Position numbers and translations under genes: made by a program | The notes under the pieces: model-generated | What the model was told of the DNA's origin: nothing | What the model saw: the letters and a program-made list of their open reading frames with translations, nothing else | Database searches by the model: none | Shown: positions 16,826 to 24,487 of the stretch, piece by piece | Layout: each line of letters starts with the position of its first letter | Position numbering within the stretch: position 1 is the first letter of the stretch | Assembly: GCA_964481425.1 (NCBI GenBank) | Contig: CAYZTM010000020.1 | Coordinates: 15,535 to 79,534 of the forward strand | Origin: MKUN01 sp964481425 | GTDB taxonomy: Bacteria; Bacteroidota; Bacteroidia; Chitinophagales; Chitinophagaceae | Length of the DNA stretch: 64,000 bases | Direction: 5' to 3'

Positions 16826-18245
16826 TTTGTCCTTTTCCCTGTCTTTGTACTACATAGTATATGGGTATACCAATAATAACGATAATAAGACCCGGCCAGG
16901 TATAATCAGGTTTATACATGAGCAACACCACGCAAATAAATGCCGCCAGCACTATGTACAGCAGGGGGATAACCGGGTAGCCAAATGCCTTATAAGGACG
17001 CGGGATATCGGGTCTTGTTTTACGCAACTTGAAAATGCCTGCGATCGTAAGTATATAAAAGAGCAATACCGTAAAGATGATGAAATCGAGCAGGTCGCCA
17101 TATTTGCCACTGAGGCAAAGAATAGAAGCCCAGAGGCACTGCATCCAGAGGGCCACACCGGGTACACCTTTATTATTCAGTTTTTTTGCAGCGGGCAGGA
17201 ACAAGCCATCGTTGGCCATAGTATAATACACCCTTGCGCCCGACAATATAAGCCCATTGTTACAGCCGAATGTGGACACCATGATCATCAGGGCGATGAC
17301 CGTAGTACCAACCGAACCGAATATTTTTAATGCCGCGGCAAGCGCAACCCTGTCCGAAGGGGCATTGGCGATCTCCGTCATGCTCAATACATTCACATAC
17401 ATGAGGTTCATAGACACATAGAGCAGTGTAACGACCATAGTACCTATAAACAGGCTGAGGCCGATATTGCGTTCGGGTTTCTTTATCTCACCGGCAATGA
17501 ATGTTACGTTGTTCCAGGCATCGCTGGAGAACAAGGCCCCAACCATGGCCACACATACTGCGATCGCCAGCGTCCCCCCGGTCAGTCCCTCATGAGTGAT
17601 GACATCTTTGGTCACGGTAAGCTTCTTCGCCATCCAGGCAATATCCCAGTTACTGTGCCATATACTGCTATCCTTTACCCAAATAAAACCGAATATCACC
17701 AGCGAAGCAAGGGCTGCTATCTTGGCAAAGGTGAAGAAGAATTGTATCCATTTACCATTTTTAACTCCACGTGTATTGAGGAAAGTCAACAGGAAAATAA
17801 TGGCAATGCCTAATAACTGGGCGGCAGTAATATGGAAGCCATCTTTGGCACCCATCAATATGTTCTCCTCTCCTAACTGCGGAACAAGATAGCCCGTGAA
17901 TTTGGCGAAGGCCACCCCCACTGCAGCGATGGTGCCAGTTTGTATTACGGCAAAAAAAGCCCAGCCATACAGGAACCCGTACATTTTGCCAAATGCTTCG
18001 CGCAGGTACACATATTGGCCACCCGCATGGGGATACATGCCGCTGAGCTCGCCATAGCTGAGCGCTGCGGATAACGTAATGAAACCGGAAAGGAGCCAAA
18101 CAACTATCAGCCAGCCGGCACTACCCACATTGCGGGCTATATCCGAACTTACAATAAAGATACCCGAACCGATCATGGAGCCGATGACCATCAGCGTCCC
18201 GTCGAGCAAAGTAAGAGAACGATGAAAAGACGGTTTATTTTCCAA
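16818..18245 (-). CDS. APC-family amino acid permease
   Basis: A 475-residue inner-membrane transporter with about 12 helices. IGSMIGSGIFIV at about residues 21-32 is the substrate-backbone binding loop of helix 1, and SYGELSGMYPHAGGQYVYLRE near residue 65 is the family's helix 2-3 motif. It resembles the LAT-like branch that carries neutral amino acids; the actual substrate is unknown. There is no in-frame ATG at the N-terminus; the start is taken as TTG at 18245, where the frame reaches the conserved FHRSLTLLDGTL. It lies 26 bp downstream of ompH and overlaps the heptose kinase by eight bases. Confidence 0.9.
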   Translation of the reverse strand: MENKPSFHRSLTLLDGTLMVIGSMIGSGIFIVSSDIARNVGSAGWLIVVWLLSGFITLSAALSYGELSGMYPHAGGQYVYLREAFGKMYGFLYGWAFFAVIQTGTIAAVGVAFAKFTGYLVPQLGEENILMGAKDGFHITAAQLLGIAIIFLLTFLNTRGVKNGKWIQFFFTFAKIAALASLVIFGFIWVKDSSIWHSNWDIAWMAKKLTVTKDVITHEGLTGGTLAIAVCVAMVGALFSSDAWNNVTFIAGEIKKPERNIGLSLFIGTMVVTLLYVSMNLMYVNVLSMTEIANAPSDRVALAAALKIFGSVGTTVIALMIMVSTFGCNNGLILSGARVYYTMANDGLFLPAAKKLNNKGVPGVALWMQCLWASILCLSGKYGDLLDFIIFTVLLFYILTIAGIFKLRKTRPDIPRPYKAFGYPVIPLLYIVLAAFICVVLLMYKPDYTWPGLIIVIIGIPIYYVVQRQGKGQNG

Positions 18246-18271
18246 CAGCAGATGATTTTACAAGAAAAATA

Positions 18272-18904
18272 CTACTTATTTTTCTTTGTAGTATCACTAT
18301 TCTGGCTGACAGTAGAATTCATTCCTTTTATCACATCATTGGTTATATCCAGGTCCTTGTTGGTGAATAGGATAGAACCACCCTGTGAATAGGATAATAT
18401 ATAATCGTAGTGCTTGTCTTTATTGTAGCCTTCAAGAAATTTATCGAGGCGCTGTTGCAGGTCTTTATTAAAGTCATCCTGCTCCTTAAGCAATTGTTCC
18501 GTAAGTACCTGTTTACGTGTTTCCAGGCTCTGCTGCATCTGGGTAAGACGCTTTTCTGCCGCCTCATACTCCGATTGGGTAAGCGTATTGTTTTGCGCCT
18601 TTTTCTGCACATTCATATAGTCGTTCTGTATCTGCTGGGCCGAGCGCTGCAATTCAGCATCCACATCCTGCTGACGCTTCTTGAACTGGTCCTTTTTGTT
18701 TTTCAGGTATTCATAATGTGCTTCCAGCGTATCTATATTGACGTATGCAATACGCCCTTCGCCATTTACCATTGCTGTACCGGGGTTACTGCCGGAAGTG
18801 GAAGCCGCCGGGCCATCATTCTTTTTACCCGAGAAATGCATGCCGAATAGTATCAAAACACCTATGAGGGCCAGGGCGCTGAAAACAGTTGCGAGATTTT
18901 TCAT
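18272..18904 (-). CDS. OmpH/Skp-family periplasmic chaperone
   Basis: A 210-residue protein. An N-terminal hydrophobic segment (ALALIGVLILFGMHF) directs export, and no cleavage site or lipobox is obvious, so it may stay anchored. The motif GRIAYVNIDTLEAHYEYLKN near residue 50 is the conserved start of the Skp body. Residues ~65-150 form long charged coiled-coil helices, and VLSYSQ/DYILSYS near the end followed by the D-I-T segment returns to the beta core. Such proteins shield unfolded outer-membrane proteins in transit. First gene of a likely three-gene unit with the permease and heptose kinase. Confidence 0.88.
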   Translation of the reverse strand: MKNLATVFSALALIGVLILFGMHFSGKKNDGPAASTSGSNPGTAMVNGEGRIAYVNIDTLEAHYEYLKNKKDQFKKRQQDVDAELQRSAQQIQNDYMNVQKKAQNNTLTQSEYEAAEKRLTQMQQSLETRKQVLTEQLLKEQDDFNKDLQQRLDKFLEGYNKDKHYDYILSYSQGGSILFTNKDLDITNDVIKGMNSTVSQNSDTTKKNK

Positions 18905-18948
18905 CTGATTATATTGTTCTTTAAAGACCGTACCGAATGCCGATGCGA

Positions 18949-18956
18949 CAAAAATA
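18949..18956 (-). promoter_or_regulatory. ompH -7 element TATTTTTG
   Basis: Exact TAnnTTTG on the minus strand, 44 bases before the ompH ATG. No -33 partner found. Confidence 0.45.
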
Positions 18957-19013
18957 ACACCTAAACAACGACTTTACGCATATGGGCTTTCTTAAAATTA
19001 GTTTAAAAATGGA

Positions 19014-19042
19014 AAAGGGCTACCCTGTGAAGGTAGCCCTTT
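19014..19042 (-). terminator. Terminator after tonB
   Basis: An 11-bp stem (AAAGGGCTACC with GGTAGCCCTTT) and a 7-base loop. On the minus strand it is followed by T-rich sequence, ending the exbB-exbD-exbD-tonB transcript. Confidence 0.85.
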
Positions 19043-19060
19043 CGTTTATTCAAAAATAGC

Positions 19061-19870
19061 TTACTGCAGTTTGAACACGATAGGCAATGTAAAGTAAACC
19101 TTTACAGGACGACCATTCTGCTTACCGGGCTTCCATTTAGGCATGCCTGCTACCACACGTTTGGCTTCCTCATCGCAACCTCCGCCTATACCACGTACAA
19201 CAGAGATATCGGATACTGCACCATCTTCGTTCACCACAAATTTCAATATCACACGGCCCTCAATATTGTTCTCTTTTGCCTGCTCGGGGTAACGGATATT
19301 CTTAGCAAGGTAGCTGGTCACATCTACTGAAGACTCCGGCATCTGCTCCACGTAAGTATATATCTGCGGTGGTGGCGGTGCTTCAACAACACCTGTACCT
19401 GTACCAGGCTTATCTACTATACCGGGGTCGATACCATTAACGTCACCGGCCTGGGTTTTGATACCTGCAGATGCATCCTTCAGTTCTTTCTGCTCCGGTG
19501 GCTTCTCTTCTTCCTTCACCTCTTCATCCTTCTTGATCACCGGCGGAGTGAACTTCACCGTTGGCTTGACCGGTGGCGGTGGCTCAGCAGGTGGCGGAGG
19601 TGGTGGTGGCTTCTTTGGATCGATAGGCGGTGGCTCGGCGAGTGTCACCTGCTTCATGATAGCTATAGGCTTTTTCTCGTTCTTAGAACTTAAAAGGCTG
19701 GCTATTGCAGGCCCCGCTACGGCAAGCACAATAATGCTAATACCTATTACGGCAGCATTGCGCATGCGCGTCGGGTATTTTTTGCGCAACTCATAGCCGC
19801 CGTAGGTCTTATTACGGCCCTCGAACAAGATGTCGAGGTAGTCGCTATTGAGTATTTTGTTTATGTCCAT
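19061..19870 (-). CDS. tonB: TonB-family energy transducer
   Basis: A 269-residue periplasm-spanning protein that passes energy from the ExbB/ExbD motor to TonB-dependent outer-membrane transporters. The N-terminal cytoplasmic segment (FEGRNKTYGGYELRKKYP) is the Bacteroidota form, then a membrane helix at about 37-60. A proline-rich spacer with a run of seven prolines at about 80-130 is followed by an acidic/Lys stretch. The C-terminal TonB fold is at about 185-269, with YPEQAKENNIEGRV and the final MPKWKPGKQNGRPVKV. Last gene of the operon, 64 bp after exbD. Confidence 0.93.
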   Translation of the reverse strand: MDINKILNSDYLDILFEGRNKTYGGYELRKKYPTRMRNAAVIGISIIVLAVAGPAIASLLSSKNEKKPIAIMKQVTLAEPPPIDPKKPPPPPPPAEPPPPVKPTVKFTPPVIKKDEEVKEEEKPPEQKELKDASAGIKTQAGDVNGIDPGIVDKPGTGTGVVEAPPPPQIYTYVEQMPESSVDVTSYLAKNIRYPEQAKENNIEGRVILKFVVNEDGAVSDISVVRGIGGGCDEEAKRVVAGMPKWKPGKQNGRPVKVYFTLPIVFKLQ

Positions 19871-19934
19871 TTTAGAAATACCTTTTTATTACAATTTAAA
19901 GATGCATCCCGCGCGAAAATCCATAAGGCAAGGC

Positions 19935-20528
19935 CTACTTGGCATCGCCATTCGCATTTTCCGTATCATGAATAAAGCTTCGATCAACATCTGTAATATC
20001 AACAATGGCATATATTCTCACATCGTTGATGCTCATTTCGTCCAGTATATTCACGAGGTCGTCATAAGTGCTGTTCGTATCCGGCTTTATCAATACGGTC
20101 GTCAGATCTTTAGGCCCTAAAGCGCCGCTCTGCTGTAATTGAGCTACCTTTTGCTCCTTATCGATGATCGCATCACGTATGCCCCCTTTAGCCTTGAAGG
20201 TAGTCACCTTCAGGTCCGGGGGAGTATTGGGATCGTCGCCCAAACCCTCGTAGTAATAAACACGATGGTTCTTACTGAGCAATATGGTCAATGCCGTACT
20301 GGCCTTTATTTTGGTTTGGTCCTTAGGGTCTATTTTTTCGGTATTAGGCATGTTAATTTCCATGGTCTTGGGCTTAGACATTGTTGTTGTGTACATAAAG
20401 AATGTAATCAACAGGAAGCCTAAGTCCACCATTGGCGTAAGGTCAATACGCGTAGAAAGTTTTTTGCCTTTTTTGACCCCCGGGCCTTTCTTATGTCCCC
20501 CACTACTGGAGGTATCCATTTCAGCCAT
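19935..20528 (-). CDS. exbD: ExbD/TolR-type biopolymer transport protein (second copy)
   Basis: A 197-residue protein with a basic Gly/Lys-rich cytoplasmic start and one membrane helix at about 28-48 containing the proton-carrying Asp (LTPMVDLGFLLITFFM). The rest is periplasmic. It differs from the other ExbD here in length and in the C-terminal motif TVLIKPDTNSTYDDLVNILDEM. Bacteroidota commonly carry two ExbD genes behind exbB, but the two are only distantly alike. Lies 41 bp after the first exbD. Confidence 0.92.
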   Translation of the reverse strand: MAEMDTSSSGGHKKGPGVKKGKKLSTRIDLTPMVDLGFLLITFFMYTTTMSKPKTMEINMPNTEKIDPKDQTKIKASTALTILLSKNHRVYYYEGLGDDPNTPPDLKVTTFKAKGGIRDAIIDKEQKVAQLQQSGALGPKDLTTVLIKPDTNSTYDDLVNILDEMSINDVRIYAIVDITDVDRSFIHDTENANGDAK

Positions 20529-20569
20529 GGTAAAGCTTTTATTTAGTTAATAATTTTATTTCTAGTCAG

Positions 20570-21229
20570 TTATTTAGATTCGCCCTTATTGGCTATTTGC
20601 CATGCAGCAGAACCAACAGGTACTGCCTTAAGGCCTGTTATAAGGTTGAATTTAAATATCTTCCAACCCTCCAGTGTTTTGATCACTTTCTGTACGCTGG
20701 GATATGAGGCATCGCCATCGGCTTTGATACATATCCTTAAACGCGGGTTGGTATTACGTGCACTCCTGATCCATGCGGCCAACTCATTATTCTCACTGTC
20801 TACAGAAGTATCTGTAGGCACACCTGAAGCTGCTTTGGTGTATTCCTTTTGTTGTTCAGGATCTGCAGCCAGGTAAGATTTAAGCTGGTTGAAGGGAACA
20901 CCGATAGAAGAACCAATGGCAAAAGCGGTCTTTTCTGCCTCGGTAAGACCCAGGTTCTTGTATTGATCTATGTTGTCAATAAGCTCTTTACGTTTCAGCT
21001 TATTATCAATAGAGAAAAATACCCTTCCTTTTTCATCAACCGTTATGAGCATGATATCCGTATCGGGTATGGGTATCTCCGATATGGATGAGGGTGTTTT
21101 TACCACCACCGGCTCATCGGGTTTGAACTTTGTTGCCAACATGAAGAATGTAAGCAGCAGGAATGCGACGTCGCACATCGCCGTCATGTCGATGTTCGTG
21201 CTTTTCCGTGGTAATTTTGCGTGTGGCAT
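20570..21229 (-). CDS. exbD: ExbD/TolR-type biopolymer transport protein (first copy)
   Basis: A 219-residue protein with the membrane helix at about 15-35 and the conserved Asp in DMTAMCDVAFLLLTFFM. The periplasmic domain includes a long insertion (about residues 100-150) compared with the short E. coli ExbD. Near the C-terminus, RICIKADGDASYPSVQKVIKTL is the typical ExbD fold segment. Second gene of the operon, 81 bp after exbB. Confidence 0.92.
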   Translation of the reverse strand: MPHAKLPRKSTNIDMTAMCDVAFLLLTFFMLATKFKPDEPVVVKTPSSISEIPIPDTDIMLITVDEKGRVFFSIDNKLKRKELIDNIDQYKNLGLTEAEKTAFAIGSSIGVPFNQLKSYLAADPEQQKEYTKAASGVPTDTSVDSENNELAAWIRSARNTNPRLRICIKADGDASYPSVQKVIKTLEGWKIFKFNLITGLKAVPVGSAAWQIANKGESK

Positions 21230-21310
21230 TTTTGTTTTCTCTGCTTTTAACTAATAAGACTCAAATTCGTTTCTTTTCCACAAACGTTCCCGGCTTGTGT
21301 GCCGGAACCA

Positions 21311-22150
21311 TTATTTGTAGTTAGCAGCAAAGCTCTGTGTCAAAGTAAAGCCACTCTCATCTATGCCATAAGTGATACCATCAATTATGGTAGTGTAGAA
21401 GTTGTACGCTATAATAGCAAGGAATGAGGTACTGATACCTAAAGCCGTGTTGATAAGGGCCTCAGAGATACCACCTGCAAGGGCAGCAGCATCAGGAGCA
21501 CCAGCCTGGGCCATAGCCGAGAAGGCGCGTATCATACCCATTACCGTACCGAAAAGACCAAGAAGCGTAGCGCATGATGCAATGGTAGAAAGGAACACAA
21601 GGTTCTTTTCAAGCATTGGCAGTTCCAGTGCGGTAGCTTCTTCTATTTCTTTCTGTATGCTTAATACTTTCTGGTCTGTATCCAGTTCGTGGTTATTGAT
21701 CATTTCGCGATACTTCACAAGACCGGAACGCATTACGTTACCTACAGAACCAGCTTGTTTATCACACTCGGACAGTGCTGCATCGATGTTCTTATTAGCA
21801 AGGTGATACTGTACTTTACGTACAAACTCATTTGAATTCACCTTACCCTTGGCTTTGAATATGGTAAGGGCGCGCTCGATAACGAAGCAAATAAGAGTGA
21901 GCGCTGTTGCCATAAGGATAGGCACAACCCAACCACCTGAGTACATGGTACCCATGAAATCTTTCGGCTTTTCCTTGGTCGCACCATCCATGAAGTGGCT
22001 AGGATTGCCAAGCACAAAATAATATATCAGCTGCCCTGCTGCGATACACGCAGCTACTACCAGTAAATTAACCAAAAAATTGTTTGCATTCTTTGGTTTA
22101 CCGGCCTGGTTACCTGATGGTTTTGCTGCGGCTGTTTTTACATCTGCCAT
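21311..22150 (-). CDS. exbB: MotA/TolQ/ExbB proton channel protein
   Basis: The stator pore of the TonB motor, 279 residues. Membrane segments lie at about 25-48, 75-95, 175-205 and 220-245. The characteristic stretch TIASCATLLGLFGTVMGMIRAF near residue 190 lines the pore. GGISEALINTALGISTSFLAI follows in the next helix, with the conserved Thr/Glu residues. First gene of the cluster, preceded by the best-spaced promoter in the window. Confidence 0.94.
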   Translation of the reverse strand: MADVKTAAAKPSGNQAGKPKNANNFLVNLLVVAACIAAGQLIYYFVLGNPSHFMDGATKEKPKDFMGTMYSGGWVVPILMATALTLICFVIERALTIFKAKGKVNSNEFVRKVQYHLANKNIDAALSECDKQAGSVGNVMRSGLVKYREMINNHELDTDQKVLSIQKEIEEATALELPMLEKNLVFLSTIASCATLLGLFGTVMGMIRAFSAMAQAGAPDAAALAGGISEALINTALGISTSFLAIIAYNFYTTIIDGITYGIDESGFTLTQSFAANYK

Positions 22151-22216
22151 AATACTGATTTTTGAGTTGTTTGTTTGTTGTTATAATTTCTGAAAAATGA
22201 TTTTTTAGCGTGCTTG

Positions 22217-22246
22217 CAAAGATATATTTACGCTTGTAAAAAACAA
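22217..22246 (-). promoter_or_regulatory. exbB operon promoter (TTG-N19-TATCTTTG)
   Basis: On the minus strand, TTG at 22246-22244 and TATCTTTG at 22224-22217 with a 19-base spacer match the Bacteroidota -33/-7 consensus. The leader is about 60 bases, long enough to hold a regulatory element, though none was recognised. Confidence 0.65.
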
Positions 22247-22399
22247 TTGAGCGAAAAAAAAATCTCCTAAAGTTAAAATAAGCCCTGATCCTGTGCTAAT
22301 TATACCCCGGGACACCTTAAAAACCGTACCTGCATAACGGGGTACTCCCCAAATTATTGTATTTTCCTAAAAAAGGAAAACGGCAAGTCTTTTAACCTG
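22247..22399. other. Intergenic region between exbB and ppa promoters
   Basis: AT-rich and non-coding. It contains a small GC inverted repeat (GGGGTACTCCCC at 22339-22350) with no T-run. No recognisable operator or riboswitch was seen. Confidence 0.4.
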
Positions 22400-22407
22400 T
22401 ACCTTTG
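22400..22407 (+). promoter_or_regulatory. ppa -7 element TACCTTTG
   Basis: Exact TAnnTTTG followed by CAGCC, 21 bases before the ppa ATG. A TTG that could be read as an upstream start codon is part of this element, so the gene begins at the ATG at 22429. Confidence 0.6.
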
Positions 22408-22428
22408 CAGCCAAAATATGACAAAATT

Positions 22429-22965
22429 ATGGCTTTTAATCCCTGGCATTCGGTGAGTTATGGCGAAAAAGTACCTGATATTGTAAATGCTATAATAGAA
22501 ATACCCAAAAACTCAAGAGCAAAGTATGAACTGGACAAGGAAACCGGCATGCTGAAGCTGGACAGGGTGTTGTATTCATCGGTTTACTATCCTGCCAATT
22601 ACGGTTTTATCCCCCGCACCTACTGTGACGATAAAGACCCACTGGACATATTGGTACTTTCGCAACTGGAAATGGAACCGCTCTGCATCGTGGAGGCCAA
22701 GATAATAGGTGTGATGCGTATGCTGGACCAGGGTGAGGCCGACGACAAGCTTATTGCGGTATGTGCTAACGATATGAGCGTAGCGCACGTAAATGACATC
22801 AGTGAATTATCTTCGCACTTTATCGATGAGTTAAGGCATTTTTTCGAGGAATATAAAAAGCTGGAAAACAAGGTAGTTAAGATAGAAGATTTCGAAGGCG
22901 AGCGACTGGCAAAAAAAATATTGCAACACAGCATCAACGATTACAAATCAAAATTCGGGGAGTAA
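22429..22965 (+). CDS. ppa: Soluble inorganic pyrophosphatase (family I)
   Basis: Hydrolyses pyrophosphate released by biosynthesis. The 178-residue length is normal. The metal-site signature D-K-D-P-L-D is at residues 68-73, and DQGEADDKLIAV at about 96-107 supplies further acidic ligands. NPWHSVSYG at the N-terminus is the usual Bacteroidota start, supporting the ATG at 22429 over an upstream TTG that falls in the promoter. It is 33 bp upstream of asnS, with which it may be co-transcribed. The window also encodes a membrane pyrophosphatase. Confidence 0.94.
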   Translation: MAFNPWHSVSYGEKVPDIVNAIIEIPKNSRAKYELDKETGMLKLDRVLYSSVYYPANYGFIPRTYCDDKDPLDILVLSQLEMEPLCIVEAKIIGVMRMLDQGEADDKLIAVCANDMSVAHVNDISELSSHFIDELRHFFEEYKKLENKVVKIEDFEGERLAKKILQHSINDYKSKFGE

Positions 22966-22998
22966 TACAACACCGTTTTAATACACAATTCGCAAACA

Positions 22999-24432
22999 AT
23001 GGCACGCACAAAGATCAAAGAGATACTGCAGCGCGAAGACAGCAACTACAAAGTAAATGTAAAGGGATGGGTGCGCTCATTCCGCAATAACCAGTTCATA
23101 GCCCTTAATGACGGCTCCTGCATGAGCAACCTGCAAGTGGTGCTTGATATGGAAAATACAGACGAACAAATACTGCGCAATATAACTGTGGGCGCCTCCC
23201 TCAACGTTAATGGCACTATAGTGGAATCGCAGGGCAAGGGACAAAAGGTAGAAATAAAAGCGGATAATGTAGAGGTAATGGGCACCTGTAATAATGAGGA
23301 ATACCCCTTGCAACTAAAGAACCGCCCGAGCCTGGAATACCTGCGCGAGATAGCACACCTGCGTTTCCGTACCAATACTTTCGGTGCCGTGTTCCGGGTG
23401 CGTCATTCGCTGGCCTATGCTATTCATAAATTCTATAACGACAGGGGATTCGTTTACCTGCACACGCCCATTGTTACCGCATCGGATGCTGAGGGCGCAG
23501 GCGAGATGTTCCGTGTTACTACCCTGCCCTTTGACAATCCACCACGTAATGACGATGGCAGCATCAACTACAAGGAAGATTTTTTTGGCCGCAGTACCAA
23601 TCTTACCGTAAGCGGACAGCTTGAGGCTGAACTGGGCGCCATGGCCTTCAGCGAAGTATATACTTTCGGGCCCACCTTCCGTGCCGAAAATTCAAATACA
23701 CCCCGTCACCTTGCGGAGTTCTGGATGATAGAACCGGAAGTTGCCTTCAACGATCTTACAGACAACATGGATCTTGCGGAAGATTTCATCCAGTACATCA
23801 TTCGCCATGCACTGGACAATAACCGTGAAGACCTTGAATTCCTGGCGCAACGCCTGGCCGATGAAGAAAAGCAAAAGCCACAAAACGAACGCAGCGAGAT
23901 GGGGCTGATAGAAAAGTTAGAATTTGTGCTGAACAACAAATTCGAGCGTATAACCTATACCGAAGCGATAGATATTCTTCTTAACTCACCGGTTTATAAA
24001 AAGAAGAAGTTCCAGTACGATGTAAAATGGGGCATCGATATGCAGAGCGAGCATGAACGTTACCTGGTGGAGAAACACTTTAAGAAACCGGTAATCGTCA
24101 GCGATTACCCCAAAGACATCAAGGCCTTCTACATGCGCCAGAATGACGATGGCAAAACCGTTGCCGCTATGGACATACTGGCCCCCGGCATTGGTGAGAT
24201 AGTAGGTGGATCGCAACGTGAGGAACGGCTCGACAAGCTTACACAGCGTATGGAAGAGATGCATATCCCTACCGATGAGATGTACTGGTACCTGGATACA
24301 CGCCGTTTCGGCTCGGTACCACATGCAGGCTTTGGGCTTGGCTTCGAGCGTATAGTACAGTTCGTTACCGGCATGACCAATATACGGGATGTGATACCCT
24401 TCCCCCGTACACCTAAGAACGCAGACTTCTAA
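22999..24432 (+). CDS. asnS: Asparaginyl-tRNA synthetase
   Basis: Class IIb synthetase of 477 residues. The N-terminal OB-fold anticodon-binding domain covers about residues 15-100 (VKGWVRSFRNNQFIALNDGS). The catalytic core has motif 2 around FRAENSNTPRHLAEFWMIEPE near residue 230. Motif 3 is at the C-terminus (GFGLGFERIVQFVTGM, then RDVIPFPRTP). The C-terminal ending and the NAxx-type core distinguish it from AspRS. Downstream of ppa on the same strand; ends in a terminator shared with convergent argS. Confidence 0.95.
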   Translation: MARTKIKEILQREDSNYKVNVKGWVRSFRNNQFIALNDGSCMSNLQVVLDMENTDEQILRNITVGASLNVNGTIVESQGKGQKVEIKADNVEVMGTCNNEEYPLQLKNRPSLEYLREIAHLRFRTNTFGAVFRVRHSLAYAIHKFYNDRGFVYLHTPIVTASDAEGAGEMFRVTTLPFDNPPRNDDGSINYKEDFFGRSTNLTVSGQLEAELGAMAFSEVYTFGPTFRAENSNTPRHLAEFWMIEPEVAFNDLTDNMDLAEDFIQYIIRHALDNNREDLEFLAQRLADEEKQKPQNERSEMGLIEKLEFVLNNKFERITYTEAIDILLNSPVYKKKKFQYDVKWGIDMQSEHERYLVEKHFKKPVIVSDYPKDIKAFYMRQNDDGKTVAAMDILAPGIGEIVGGSQREERLDKLTQRMEEMHIPTDEMYWYLDTRRFGSVPHAGFGLGFERIVQFVTGMTNIRDVIPFPRTPKNADF

Positions 24433-24441
24433 TAATATTAA

Positions 24442-24467
24442 AACGGCGAACTTTCCAGTTCGCCGTT
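24442..24467. terminator. Terminator between convergent asnS and argS
   Basis: An 11-bp perfect stem (AACGGCGAACT with AGTTCGCCGTT) and a 4-base loop. T-rich sequence flanks both sides when read outward. Confidence 0.88.
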
Positions 24468-24487
24468 CCTTTTATAAAGCAATATGG

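Noticed and set aside
22405..22428. Upstream TTG as start of the soluble pyrophosphatase
   Set aside because: The TTG is the last part of the exact -7 element TACCTTTG, so it would lie upstream of the transcription start.
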